DNA of 64,000 bases from Axinella damicornis (lineage: Eukaryota; Porifera; Demospongiae; Axinellida; Axinellidae), in assembly GCA_963931865.1 (NCBI GenBank), contig OZ007517.1:9930038-9994037 (forward strand), written 5' to 3'. The position numbers and the translations under genes were made by a program. Shown here in pieces: positions 50,831-60,893 of this stretch; the first letter of the stretch is position 1, and each line of letters starts with the position of its first letter. Under the pieces are notes generated by a model. The model was not told the DNA's origin, ran no database searches, and saw only the letters and a program-made list of their open reading frames with translations.

Positions 50831-51528
50831 ACCAACTCACTTCTCAACCGGAAGCTGTCCCTGCCACTCCTCCCACTCTCCTCATTCCACCTAGTTACAT
50901 TGTGGGTGCTACCACACAACTCTGTCCCAGTGTAGGAGAGCCGCCCTCCCAGCCTCCCACAAATTTTAACCAGTTCACAGGTGCACTGACTAAGCCACTC
51001 AGTCTTGAAGAAGAGATAAAGCAATTTGAGGAGAAATATGAAGATCTTGTGGACCATGTCCGAAGTGCTATTAAAACCAGAGGAGTTTCCCTTAAAAGGG
51101 TCCTGCAGTGTCTTCGGCAGCTCCCAGTATCTTTGAAGCTGCAGTGCCATGAATTCCTTCAAAATCAAGCAGCACTCCTTTCTCGAGTTTCAAGCATTGA
51201 TGAACTCTTCTTCATACTGTCCCTACACTGGGACTTCCTACATCCTAGCCTTCTTGCCCACCTGGCTCACAGATTTGGTGATGAGCAAACAGTAAAGTTA
51301 GTTGACAAATACTTGGGAGAGCTGAGAGAATTTCGAATGCAAACCAAAATCAGCAACTTCATTGACAAATGGACTGGCACACTTCTACCTCAAGAGATTG
51401 TCATGGAGTTGGGAGACAACTGGGGACAACACAGTCTCGAACAGCTGGAGGAGTTTCAAATTGAGGTCTCACGTAAGCGATTTTTTGAAGATTATGTGGT
51501 GCCACTCAAAAGAGACAAAATATCTTAA
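50831..51528 (+). CDS. Second helical domain exon, unit II, truncated C-terminus
   Basis: 698 nt from TGTTAG acceptor (phase 1) to TAA at 51526-51528. Encodes DQLTSQPEAVPATPPTLLIP, then SLEEEIKQFEEKYEDLVDHV, ISNFIDKWTG, VMELGDNWGQ and ends YVVPLKRDKIS. The paralogue at 22996-23831 continues about 55 residues further; homologous DNA (CTCTCAGAGTGAGTGGATAT) is still readable beyond the stop here, so unit II lost its C-terminus by a small frame change. Confidence 0.8.
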
Positions 51529-51977
51529 TGTGCATGGACTCTCACTCTCAGAGTGAGTGGATATTGTTGAAATTCCTTTGCATAGTCAACATGTCACAAT
51601 TTGGAAGTTACTTATTAACTGTCTAATTAGGTTAAGACTATAACAGTGCACTCTTACCTATGATAATCTGTTTGGTTCGTATTCCTTCATGCTTTTCTGA
51701 ACTTGTTTGTTTTGTAGATTTTGTTTGTTTTATTTGTCTTTTGATTTCATAAACCATGTAGCTAAAAGCAGCCACTGGCTGCTTCAATGTCAGCAACTTA
51801 GTTGACGTGGAGACAAAAGTGAGTGTAAGCCTCTGAGAAAGGACTGAGTGTAAGAAGACTGAGTGAGAATCAATGGTGGCAGTTCCTATCTGCGGCAAGG
51901 GAGTGGACAATTGAGCTGAAGGAGGAACTTTGGAAATGAGAGCTACCTCACCCAAACCTAATTTGAAATGTCTGCAT
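51529..51977. other. 3' flank of unit II
   Basis: No gene recognised. The minus-strand open frame running into the poly-G tract is a Pro-run artefact. Confidence 0.5.

Positions 51978-52027
<50 letters not shown>
51978..52027. repeat. Poly-G run, 50 nt
   Basis: Longest homopolymer of the window; uninterrupted G. Confidence 0.95.
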
Positions 52028-52029
<2 letters not shown>

Positions 52030-52654
52030 GCCTACTTTTAGTTGAAAAAAAAAAATCTAAATCCCTAAATATCAATCCCTGAATGTCTAATCCCAAATTA
52101 ATGTCTAAACAGTGGTAGTAGCTAGGTGTTAGGATGTTTCATGCCTGCTGTTGTCATAGAGAATTTAGCAGCCCTGGTTTATGGCACCCCAAGCTACGTA
52201 GGGAATTTTAATTTGAACCCCATGCAGAGTAAAATACCCTGAGAGATTTTGGCACCCTGCAGTGCACCTCTTGGGGAATTAGGCATTAATTCCCTTATGG
52301 TACAGTTAAACATATCCAGTGATACAGTTCAACTCCCCACTCACGTACGGGTAGGGCTCACGATCACGCGGTGCTTGTGCAATAGAGGTGAGGCCGGATT
52401 GCTTGTTCCATATCAGTGAACTGTAGGCGTGGTCTTTGTTACTACGTATGATTAAATGGCCGTTGCTAACAAACTACTATCCGATCAGTATGTGTGCTAT
52501 AATTATTGTACATTAATTTTGCACACTTATTCAACCAATCAGCATGCTCTATTACAGTATATTATTGCACTTGAGTTTCCATATCCATGATTCCTGTCTG
52601 CATTGTACAATTACATGAAACTGTGCTGGGCAAAGCTGCCCCCATGTCTGCAAG

Positions 52655-53190
52655 TCTCATGAAGGATATCGATGAGCTGACAAAGCAGGCAAGAAATCTC
52701 CTGTCAGAGATAGCACTACCTTAATTGCTTCAAGTGTACTGATGATCACTTGAAATAGTTAGAACAAAGGAAGAAAGTCAAAAGTCAATGACAAATTAAT
52801 AGAAGTCAGCTGCAACAATGCCTGAAGCAAGTTGAGCAAGAGTGAACTTGTGTTGTAAAGTCTGAATTCGAACTAGATTGGGCTAAAACGTTGCTGAAGG
52901 AAATTCGATTTTCTTTGGCATAGAAATTTAGGAAGCCCAGAAGATGTGGGTGCCTCTTGGACTGCACTGGAAAGGCATCAAAAGGGTTTTCAGAAAGCTG
53001 AGAGTGCCTTGAAGGAAACTAAACAACAAGAAATCCAGGCAGAATTAGTGCTAGCCTGCCTCATGCCTCGGTCCATAAAATTTAATAAGAGAGCTAGAGC
53101 AGAAACGTCTTGGAGAGCCATGCACAAGAAGAGTCAGATGAGGTCAATCGAAGAGGACACTGTTTTCTTGAAACGAGCAGCACAGGTTTA
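52655..53190 (+). pseudogene. Decayed coiled-coil exon
   Basis: MKDIDELTKQARNLLSEIAL aligns with the start of the unit I exon (DMDELTKKARNLLSEVAL) and is followed at once by TAA. Further pieces: QLQQCLKQVEQE, ALERHQKGFQKAESALKETK and QQEIQAELVLACLMP. Several stops and indels. It shows that unit II once had, or received, a coiled-coil 3' module like unit I, or that this is a separate relic. Confidence 0.75.
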
Positions 53191-53995
53191 ATTTGGAGAT
53201 GCATCCAATCGCACAGTATCTCAAACAGACCTCAAAAAGTTTGTTGACAAGGCAAAGGGAGAGGAAGATCTCATGCAGCGTTCTCACGACACAGAAGGTA
53301 CCTCAAACATTCAAGTCTGGGCATGGGAGTACTAGTGTGTGGGGCTTCTATATAACCACACAGTCAAAAATGGAGCTTCAGTGTTCATTATTACAAGCAG
53401 AAGAAAACTGCTCTAGCTACTTCATGTGCAGGGAGGAAAGAAATATAGTTGGAACAGGGGTCTATCACTTGAGCATAATAGGATCAAACTGGGGAATTAG
53501 AAAATAGAATAATAGGGAGAATAATGTGGCAAGTACCCAGGTATAATCACCTCATACTGTCAATGACTAGGTAATGCTACAAACTAGAGGTGCTCAGCAG
53601 AACACATCCCCCGTGCGCTACTTTGACATGATATAGGTAGCTAGGCCTACCGCCGATTTTTTAATACAGCATGCATAATGAGATAGCTAGCTAGACCTAC
53701 CGATTTTTAATACAGCACTGTCAGCATAAGTTTTGGCAGTAATGTTAGAAACAGGGTGTGGTCAAGTTGTATAAATTAGAAACAAGACTTTCACACAGCT
53801 TTTCTCAGCCTCTCGAGTGGATCTATGGTCTGTGAGCTATGTACGCTAGTGTTCTGAATTCTAACACTTCTATCCTAAGCCTTCAACAAGGTCTTCACTG
53901 CTCTGCTCAAACTGCTGATTTTTGTATGCTCCACAGACTGACAGACGGAAAATGTCTAATCATAGATAACAGAGATGTAACCTCACTCTATTTAA
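53191..53995. other. Intergenic DNA
   Basis: Contains a piece (GATCTCATGCAGCGTTCTCAC, GGTACCTCAAACATTC) related to 15847-15915. No other gene or repeat recognised. Confidence 0.45.
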
Positions 53996-54968
53996 GGTAG
54001 TAAACATGGGTACCGCGATCTCCGAAACCAAGTTGATGGATAAATGGGCAGCATCAAAGCGTACACAAGTTTCAGCAATACTTTGCATCAAACTGCTCCC
54101 TCTGCTTGAAAATGCCCTAAAACTCAATTTTAAGGCCCTCTACGAAACTGAAAATTTGGACCCTCTCCAAGGCCCCACCCACACTCTGACCCCATCATCA
54201 ATACACACACAAAACAGGCCCAAAGCTACGGATGGATTTACCACCTGCTCTCCTCACTTGCAGGCTACAGCCCAAAACTCACTGCCACCCTCAAAAACAG
54301 AGGTTTGGCTACCCTAGGCTTTCAAAAAAAATTCCACGCACACCAACTAAAACCGACTCAAGCCAAGGCCAGTTTCCAAAAGGTCAACCTACCCCCTGCA
54401 AAACTAGGGATGCTTTTCCACGTTCACCTCTCGGTTACAGAGTTTTGGCCACACATCTACTCCCTCTCACCAGCCCAGTCCAGCTACCAAACCAGCCAAA
54501 TTCGCCCTAACACGAAAATGGGCGGGGCCTGTAATGCCGAAAGGTCAACTCTCTAGAGTACCTTGGCCAGGGAGCTGTCGGAGGCTGTTCACTTTCCAGG
54601 CTGTTCTTCGGCCACTTCAGCAGACCCACAAACATTCCTGCTCACTCCACCTAGCTATTCACACTCAGATAGCCCATCGGTACATTCAATAAGCCAGAAT
54701 AGCTTCTTACTTAAAAAAAAAAGAAAAAAAAAAAAGTGTGTTCAAACAAATCTTCAAAGTACCGCACGGCCACATCAGAGTACCGATTTGAAACTCGAAA
54801 GGGCCGCTAGCCGCATCAAAGAGAGAAGCCCCCCTTGTTTATTCCGGTTGCCGCCATGGGAAAACGTAAACAGATGAATAACTCTATATAACCGTATGCG
54901 AGTGACGTCATCTCATTAATTATTCAGGAGCAAAATTGCGCGATTTCGCCGATGCCGTGCTTCCTACC
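53996..54968. mobile_element. TTAA element with broken ORF
   Basis: TTAA at 53992-53995 and 54969-54972; termini GGTAG...CTACC with partially complementary subterminal GC-rich stretches. Near-identical to 62690-63605 plus a 50-bp segment near 54625. The internal ORF is interrupted by a 1-bp deletion after NRPK, near 54222. Confidence 0.8.
54006..54556 (+). pseudogene. Broken copy of the 183-codon element ORF
   Basis: Starts MGTAISETKLMDKWAASKRT like the intact ORF at 62700. A single base is missing in the run CCCAAA (four or five A in the intact copy), throwing the rest out of frame; the later part (GFQKKFHAHQLKPT, LGMLFHVHLSVTEFWPHIY) is readable in another frame. Confidence 0.75.
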
Positions 54969-54971
54969 TTA

Positions 54972-55030
54972 ATATGAATGAATGAATGAATGAAATTTTA
55001 TTGTCACGCCATGAGGCAACAGGTTATGGT
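54972..55030 (-). mobile_element. Retroelement tail with (TTCA)n, minus strand
   Basis: AATGAATGAATGAATGAAAT then TTTATTGTCACGCCATGAGG. Complement of the tail type at 31740-31808. The poly-purine ATGA repeat abuts the TTAA element. Confidence 0.55.
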
Positions 55031-55504
55031 TGACCCATGAGGACAGTTTTTTATAAAGTGTTTGTATAGGAAGTAAAAAGCTTTTTTCAATCTTGTTTCC
55101 TCTTTATAATTTTCCACTCCATAGAGGACCAGAGCTTAGGTACATGTAGCTCCACAGGTAAAAACTCAAAGGGTGATAGTAGATAAACAGTTGTTGGTAT
55201 AAATTATCCATTCAAATTACCTGGGCTGACGACTAGATCCTGAGTGACTTCCTGAGCTCTGCTGTAATTATTTCCTGACAAACTCCTTCAGTGATTTGCA
55301 GAGAAGTTCTTGCATGGGGCTCTTGCTAATTATCCCGTCAAGCGTGCAAGGGCGGGCGCGAGTGGGTGGGGCTCACGAGCACGTGGTGTTTGCGTGGGAG
55401 GATTAGGCCGGGCGCGCGCAGGAGGCTCGCGCTCCACTCACTGTGTACGTATGCTGACAGACGAACTGAACTTGCTAACAGTTAAACTGGTCGTTCTTCT
55501 CCCA
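55031..55504. other. Upstream region of unit III
   Basis: No coding sequence. From about 55360 it aligns with the region before 16147 and 43407 (GGGGCTCAC, GTGGTGTTTGCGTGGGAG). It may contain the unit promoter; no TATA box is obvious. Confidence 0.5.
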
Positions 55505-55517
55505 ATGGCTGAAGGAG
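55505..55517 (+). CDS. Unit III first coding mini-exon (MAEG)
   Basis: ATG GCT GAA GGA G|GTGGGT, phase 1. The third copy of the same mini-exon; the synonymous GCC to GCT change is consistent with coding constraint, though one site proves little. Confidence 0.5.
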
Positions 55518-55799
55518 GTGGGTGTTATGGATGCGTAACTTTCACAACTAATGTCGTGCGCACTTGAGGACAGCTGGAAGTGTATCGGTACACGGGGTAG
55601 ATATGGGTACCCTAGCCAGATAGGGGCGTGGCATGCGATATCGGAATATTATCAAGCAAACAGGGTATTCGCAATGGTGGTGAGGCCGGAGCTACTTACG
55701 CGCGCATATGATGTTATAGGGATCCTCGCATTGCGCAGAATTCGTGAATATAATCTGGAGAGCAATGAAGGACAACGCCTATTGGGCTGCATGGCAAGG

Positions 55800-56206
55800 G
55801 GGTGACACTCCCATTGACGCCGTAGTCAGAGCTGCGACCGGGGTCAAGAAATCTTGACTGTCATTTTTGCTGCTTGACAACTTTTTTTCTATAGAAAATA
55901 TAATACATAGCTAGTTATGCAAAGCACTGGATACACAAATAGCATCAGCTAATTTAAAGTGCACCCTAAACAAAACACAAAAACACATTGTATTTAAGAC
56001 ACAAAATATACTGCACCACTTGACCGCATCGTAAAAAGACTCTTGACCGTTTGACTGCGCTGTATTTCAGCGTTGACCGCTTGACCGCCGATAGTATACG
56101 GAAGAATGCGTAGCGACTCCACTCCTTCCTTAGTATATGGGGTCAAGATTCGCCGATAAGCCCGGTCGCAGCTCTGACTACGGCGCGTCTATGGGAGTGT
56201 CACCCT
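55800..56206. mobile_element. GGTGACACTCCC MITE, well-preserved copy
   Basis: Termini GGGTGACACTCCCAT and ATGGGAGTGTCACCC, with long subterminal inverse stretches (GTAGTCAGAGCTGCGACCGG and its complement). About 400 bp. The degraded copy is at 17366-17622. Edges are approximate. Confidence 0.8.
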
Positions 56207-57060
56207 CTTGCATGGGTTGGGAGAAGTAATAGACGTGTAGTATGAGCCATGGACTCAAGGTCATGTATGAAACACAGTGCTAATCTTGAAACTTCCTTGA
56301 TGTTGCATATGTGGGTTGAAGCCTGTAGGCCTAAAATAGTCTGTGAAAGAGTGGGAGATTGATATAGCATGGCTGTGAGGCGAATTTAGCGGTAGCCCAA
56401 CGAGTAGCAGAATTGCAGCCGAGTGATATTTGGTCCAACTATGAGTAGTAGCAGTTATTTGTCATACACTGGCCTGGTAGCTAGTAGGCAAGACTTTTCA
56501 GCGCTGTGCCATAATCATAAGGCTACGGGTATCCATCGACTGGAAGTAAACTCTGATTATTGGGCAGCTGCATTGCAGCTAATAATCATGCATGATTATC
56601 TCTAGTGACAGAGCTAGTTTTGGGAGACAGAGTAGTCTGTTTCTCGCTGCTAGAGAAGTGAGTGGTCACCTCACCCGTTGTTGAACACCATTTTCCCAGA
56701 GTAGTTTGGCCTCCATCCAGAGATGATCAGCAAATAACTTGCTCATTTATAGCTCTCGCACTCGACATTCATGTCTTGTAGCTGCGTCCTGAAGCTGAAA
56801 GGTGCAATTCTGCACACAACGAGAAAGGTTAAAATTTGTCAAATGCGCTCAGAATTTATTGATGTATGTGGGAGGGGGCTATGCCTCAGCAGGAAGGTTT
56901 GTCTTTCAAGAAGTGGGCTAGTCTGAGTCCAGCACCAACTTTGTTTTAGGCGGGGTATGAATTGGCATGGGCTGCATGAATGTTACCGCATGCAACTGAG
57001 GCAAACAAACTTACATTAACCCAGGTTAAACCTCCAAATAAATAATTCACATAGTAAATT
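56207..57060 (+). other. Unit III intron 1, no gene
   Basis: Fragments match intron 1 of units I and II (GAAACTTCCTTGATGTTG, AGACTTTTCAGCGCTGTGCC). No exon recognised. Confidence 0.5.
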
Positions 57061-57375
57061 CACTATCTGTACAAGGGGCAACCGCACTCCTGGTAGCCGT
57101 TGCAACGCCGGCTGCGACTCGCCGTAGCGCAAGCAAAGTATCGCAGTTTGTTCCAATTTTTAGGTGGGGTATGAATTGGCGTGGGCTGCATGAATGTTAT
57201 CTCATAGTAAACGGTGCAACTGAGGCAAACAAACTTACGTTAAACCTCCAAATAAATAATTCACATAGTAATTTCACTATCTGTACGAGGGGCAACCGCA
57301 CTCCTGGTAGCCGTTGCAACGCCGGCTGCGACTCACCGTAGCGCAAGCAAAGTATCTGTATAATATTATAGTACA
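56950..57375. repeat. Tandem duplication of about 215 bp with cassette block
   Basis: Two copies (about 56950-57165 and 57166-57375) of GGTATGAATTGGC(A/G)TGGGC...AGGGGCAACCGCACTCCTGG TAGCCGTTGCAACGCCGGC. The latter block is the one seen in the promoter-cassette array at 1-1.4 kb. Confidence 0.8.
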
Positions 57376-57897
57376 GCTCCATTGAAAAGTATGCAATTAA
57401 TCACCAAGAGTTACTTGTACAGTACTAGCATGCCAATTGGTCTGCTAAAGTGTGTAATACACATGCAGGTTCCACTGTAGTATATATGCTGATTTTGCAA
57501 CAGCCATTTCATTATAGCCAAAAGACCACACCTACAGTTCGCGAGCATATAAAGCATGTAAGCGAGACGTTTAAGGTTATGGGTACCTCCATCCCCACTG
57601 AAGTGCTAGGATTATATCCCTTGTCCGCACAAACAACACAATCATGAATATTTCTCCTGTTACCCCACCAGCACAAGTATGCAATGAATTTTGTACTCCC
57701 TAAGTGAATATTGCATCCCGAGCCAATTGCAGGTTGTCATGAATACTGCACTGGGTTTGTGCACCTGCAGTGCTAGGGCCAGCTAGGGAGAGCAGCCTGC
57801 AGATTTGCAGCTCAAGGAAACCAGCCTATAGGTTAATGGTTTTACAGCGTGTCACTGTTCCCAATACTTTAATGTGCTGCTATAAACACTCCTTTCT

Positions 57898-58083
57898 TTG
57901 TTACTGTCTGGTCATAAAGTCAACAAGGAGGACTACATTGAGGCAATTTCACCCACTGCAATCCCCCAGAGTTTGCATGATACCGTGCATGGACCAGCAC
58001 ATCCCTGCTTCTTCGATGCCATCAATGTGAACACAATCGTGCTAGATGAAGCTTCTCTCGTTTCAGTTTGCATCTGTGCGTGA
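57898..58083 (+). other. Unassigned open stretch
   Basis: Reads GHKVNKEDYIEAISPTAIPQ, then HDTVHGPAHPCFFDAINVNT, and continues in another frame with TVPQWPAYTGTQKQSCKVLG. Two adjacent frames with protein-like composition suggest a frame-shifted remnant of an inserted gene, absent from units I and II. Family not recognised. Confidence 0.3.
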
Positions 58084-58443
58084 GTCCGGCGTTGGACAGC
58101 TCCCAGTATAGAAGTGTGGCAAGCTGTTGACCACTTCAAGGCATCGCATTAGCGAAGCGCGCAACAAATCGCGGTTTTGCAAGCTCTCACTCCTCACTGT
58201 GCCTCAGTGGCCTGCATACACAGGCACACAGAAACAGAGCTGTAAAGTGCTTGGTCTCAATGGGTATCACATGGTCGTGTGCAATCGACCAAAGGAAGTG
58301 ATGACGACCCTGTTTGTATGAGACCAGCCCCAGAAAGTATTTTACAGGTCCGCTGAAGTGCAACCTTTACCTAACAGTCCTGTTCAGTATCATAATTCAG
58401 GTCTTGATGTTTTCATTTATGGTTTCTTTCTCTCCATACGTAG

Positions 58444-58497
58444 CTGCTCAAAATCCCTTGGACATCGCTCTCTCGGGAGTCGATTCTTCTCCACTAG
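58444..58497 (+). CDS. Linker exon, unit III
   Basis: 54 nt, phase 1-1, CGTAG acceptor and CTAG|GTAATA donor (weaker than in unit I). Encodes AQNPLDIALSGVDSSPLG with a split first residue. Joins MAEG to the DD exon at 59186 in frame. Confidence 0.6.
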   Translation: MLKIPWTSLSRESILLH

Positions 58498-59185
58498 GTA
58501 ATATTATGAGCACAACTGCAGATAGCTGTTGCCCTAGAGGCCACACCTATGAGTCATACAGGACGTATGGTGACTGTATTATTGCCAAGCGGGAAACATG
58601 CAAGGCTTATACCAGCGAAGTTGTGAGAGCTTTTATAGAGCAGGTAACATTAGGATGCCCCTAGAACATAATATTATAAGAGCATGCAGTACCCTGGGTG
58701 TCAACCGTCCCTACATTGGAGGGACAGTCCCTCTTTTTTCTATTTCTTGTAACTGCTGCACGTACACCACCAAAAACACCAGTGCTTCACTCATAATTTT
58801 TTGTGTGGAATCCCCTTCTTTGCTTGGTTAACAGACAGTACTCTGTTTCCACTCCCATGAAGATTTGCTCCCAGCATCCCATTTGGGAAGTGTTGATTGG
58901 AAACTGTTGTAACCCTTTCACTGGTAGAGGTGCACAATATAGGTGCCCACAAATTGGGGGAAATAAGCATGTTTACGTGCCCACGAAATATCTGTATGAA
59001 GCCGTATGGAAGCAGAAACAACTGAACATTTGAAGAAAACATCAGTACACAGCTCAGTGTCTCAAAACTTGCCATTCCTTTTCACGTTTGACTGGGGGTT
59101 AAAGCATTCTGGCAGTCCTGTATTGCCCTAGCTGGTGGTAGCTTACTGGTGGTCTGGTGGTACTATGAATACCTTTTCCCTTCAG
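58498..59185. other. Intron before unit III DD
   Basis: Begins like the intron after 18466 (ACTGCAGATAGCTGTT, CCACACCTAT). No further exon identified. Confidence 0.5.
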
Positions 59186-59485
59186 ATGGGAATGATAATA
59201 TCTTTGATGTGAAAAGAGAGCTCATTGCAGTCGCTGCAAGATGGAGAGATGTTGGTATTGCTCTGCGTCTGAAGTCTGATACCTTGGATAACATTGAAAC
59301 TAGGTGCAGTAATGACCCTCGTCAACGCCTGGAGATGATGGTGACGGAGTGGCTGAAGAGGAACTACAATGTGAGAAAGTTTGGTGAGCCAACTTGGCAG
59401 AAGCTGGTTGAGGCAGTCAACAGTCCTGCAGGTGGAGCAAACACAGCGCTTGCAAGGGACATAGCCAGCAGGCACAAGGCAGGAG
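59186..59485 (+). CDS. Death domain exon, unit III
   Basis: 300 nt, phase 1-1, CTTCAG acceptor and GGAG|GTACGT donor. Encodes DGNDNIFDVKRELIAVAARW, RDVGIALRLKSDTLDNIETR, LEMMVTEWLKRNYNVRKFGE, PTWQKLVEAVNSPAGGANTA and LARDIASRHKAGG. Closest to unit I DD2 (shared NYxVRxFGEPTWQ and GGANTALAR). No RING or other module is visible before the window end, so the gene continues elsewhere or is truncated. Confidence 0.9.
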
Positions 59486-59925
59486 GTACGTCAAGTGGCT
59501 GTTATCAATAATCATGGGCTTGACTATGCTAACTGCTATGGCTCATGCATGCTGTCCAACTCACTTTGTATTGTGTTCTCATAGCTTGTGTACCCCTAAC
59601 GTAGAGTACTATCAAGCGCTCACCACGTATCGAGCGCCCACCCCCCTCTTCCGGTGAAAGTGCTTGCACAGGGTTTATAAGTAGTGTATTAAGGGCCCAC
59701 CCATCACAAAAACTCTTCAGCAGCATTGCATTCAAAAAGGCCGATTTGCAGTGAAGTGTCAACTACCGTGAGCTTTCATTGCCGAACGTTTCTTCTCAAA
59801 GACTTCATGAAGATGCACAATCAACTTCGTTACGCCATGGTTAATATAAATGGTTATGCAGACAATTGACATATATTCATAGCCGGTCATTGATATTCAC
59901 AGCTTACCGCAGTGCTTGTTGTTTA
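59486..59925. other. Noncoding DNA after unit III DD
   Basis: Contains GCGCCCACCCCCCTC-type fragments of the CCGTA-terminal MITE family near 59620-59700. No RING or coiled-coil exon found. Confidence 0.5.
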
Positions 59926-59927
59926 TA

Positions 59928-60893
59928 CCGTACTCTCGCGAAAGTCCGCCCAGTCCGCAAAGAGCGCCCACCCCTCTAGCCTCGAACCCAGGCAACCACC
60001 CCCCACTTTTGGCTCAATTTTCTGTATAGGGTCAAAGTTTACTCGAATGAGCGCCCACCCTCGCGCTATAGCCTCGTACTGTGCCTCGTGTAACAGGCGA
60101 TGGAGCGCATTAGTGAGATGTTCCAGCGTATCTGAGGTAAGAACCTCCTTGCAGCAAGTCTCTATATAGTCTCGGAACCAGACCCTTCGTGCGGGGGAGG
60201 AGGAAAGGGTCTGGGCACGTTCCTACATTCAAGTTGTCCTCACGGAACGTAATTATGCGTGGTAATTAGCGATCAACTGCGATACCACGCGTACGATCAC
60301 AGTCGACCTGCTCGTAGCTCTCCTCGACTTTTGTCAGTCACTCGCAGGTAACGCGGTACGGCACAGCGATTCGCCATGGCTAGTCACTGGACCGAAAGCC
60401 GGCCTGGAGAAAAATCATTTCCCTGACGTCATTCGCAATCAACGCTTCTGATTCGTTAGGTCAACATTCCGACCTGGGGACAACTCGAATGTAAGATGGT
60501 GCCCAGACCCTTTCCTCCTCCCCCGCACGAAGGGTCTGGTTCCGAGACTAGTCTCTATATTAGTCTGTGTATCCGTATCTATGGTGTCCATGTGTGTTGC
60601 CTGGCTTGCCTGTGCTGACGACGGCCCCGCGGCCTCGGCGCTGGACCTCAGCCAGCGCTTGGCGGCAGCGAAGACGACGTGGTGAGCGGTGATGTTGCTA
60701 GTGACTCCAGCGATGTAGATGTGCTGGGAGGGCTTTGACTCACGCGCGCTTGCTGCTCGATTGCTGCTATTGCGCTACTTGTGTACGTAAACAAAGGTGG
60801 GCGCTCTTTCAAGGTTGAATGCGGAAACACTCGAAAGAGCGCCCACCCCCCTGTTTGTTAAGATGCAGCGCCCATGGGCGGGCGAGAGTACGG
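59928..60893. mobile_element. TA-flanked element, CCGTACTCTCGC termini
   Basis: Termini CCGTACTCTCGCGAAAG and CGGGCGAGAGTACGG, flanked by TA. Repeated GAGCGCCCACCC motifs inside. Diverged relative of 31836-32507; it hosts the element at 60168. Confidence 0.8.
60168..60549. mobile_element. Nested MITE, AGTCTCGGAACCAGACCC termini
   Basis: Inverted ends of more than 45 bp starting AGTCTCGGAACCAGACCCTT. AGTCTCTATAT occurs directly before and after, a target duplication of 8-11 bp (exact length masked by microhomology). Single-ended relics of the same family lie near 26650 and 30250 (GCCCAGACCCTTTCTCCTCC). Confidence 0.85.

Larger units (their letters stand above)
43407..51528 (+). other. Unit II gene model, complete five-exon Death-domain gene
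   Basis: Exons 43407-43419, 48551-48946, 49464-50440, 50559-50592 and 50831-51528 add to 2118 nt, 705 codons plus stop, with every junction in matching phase (1, 1, 0, 1). Domain order: MAEG, Death domain (about residues 5-95), Pro/Ser/Gln linker, Cys cluster and first helical domain (about 160-460), second helical domain (about 500-705). The first intron holds the P-like element. No linker exon of the AAQN type was found in it. Confidence 0.7.

Noticed and set aside
51638..52096. Minus-strand open frame with a Pro run
   Set aside because: Its core is the translation of the 50-nt poly-G tract; flanks have no resemblance to a protein family.
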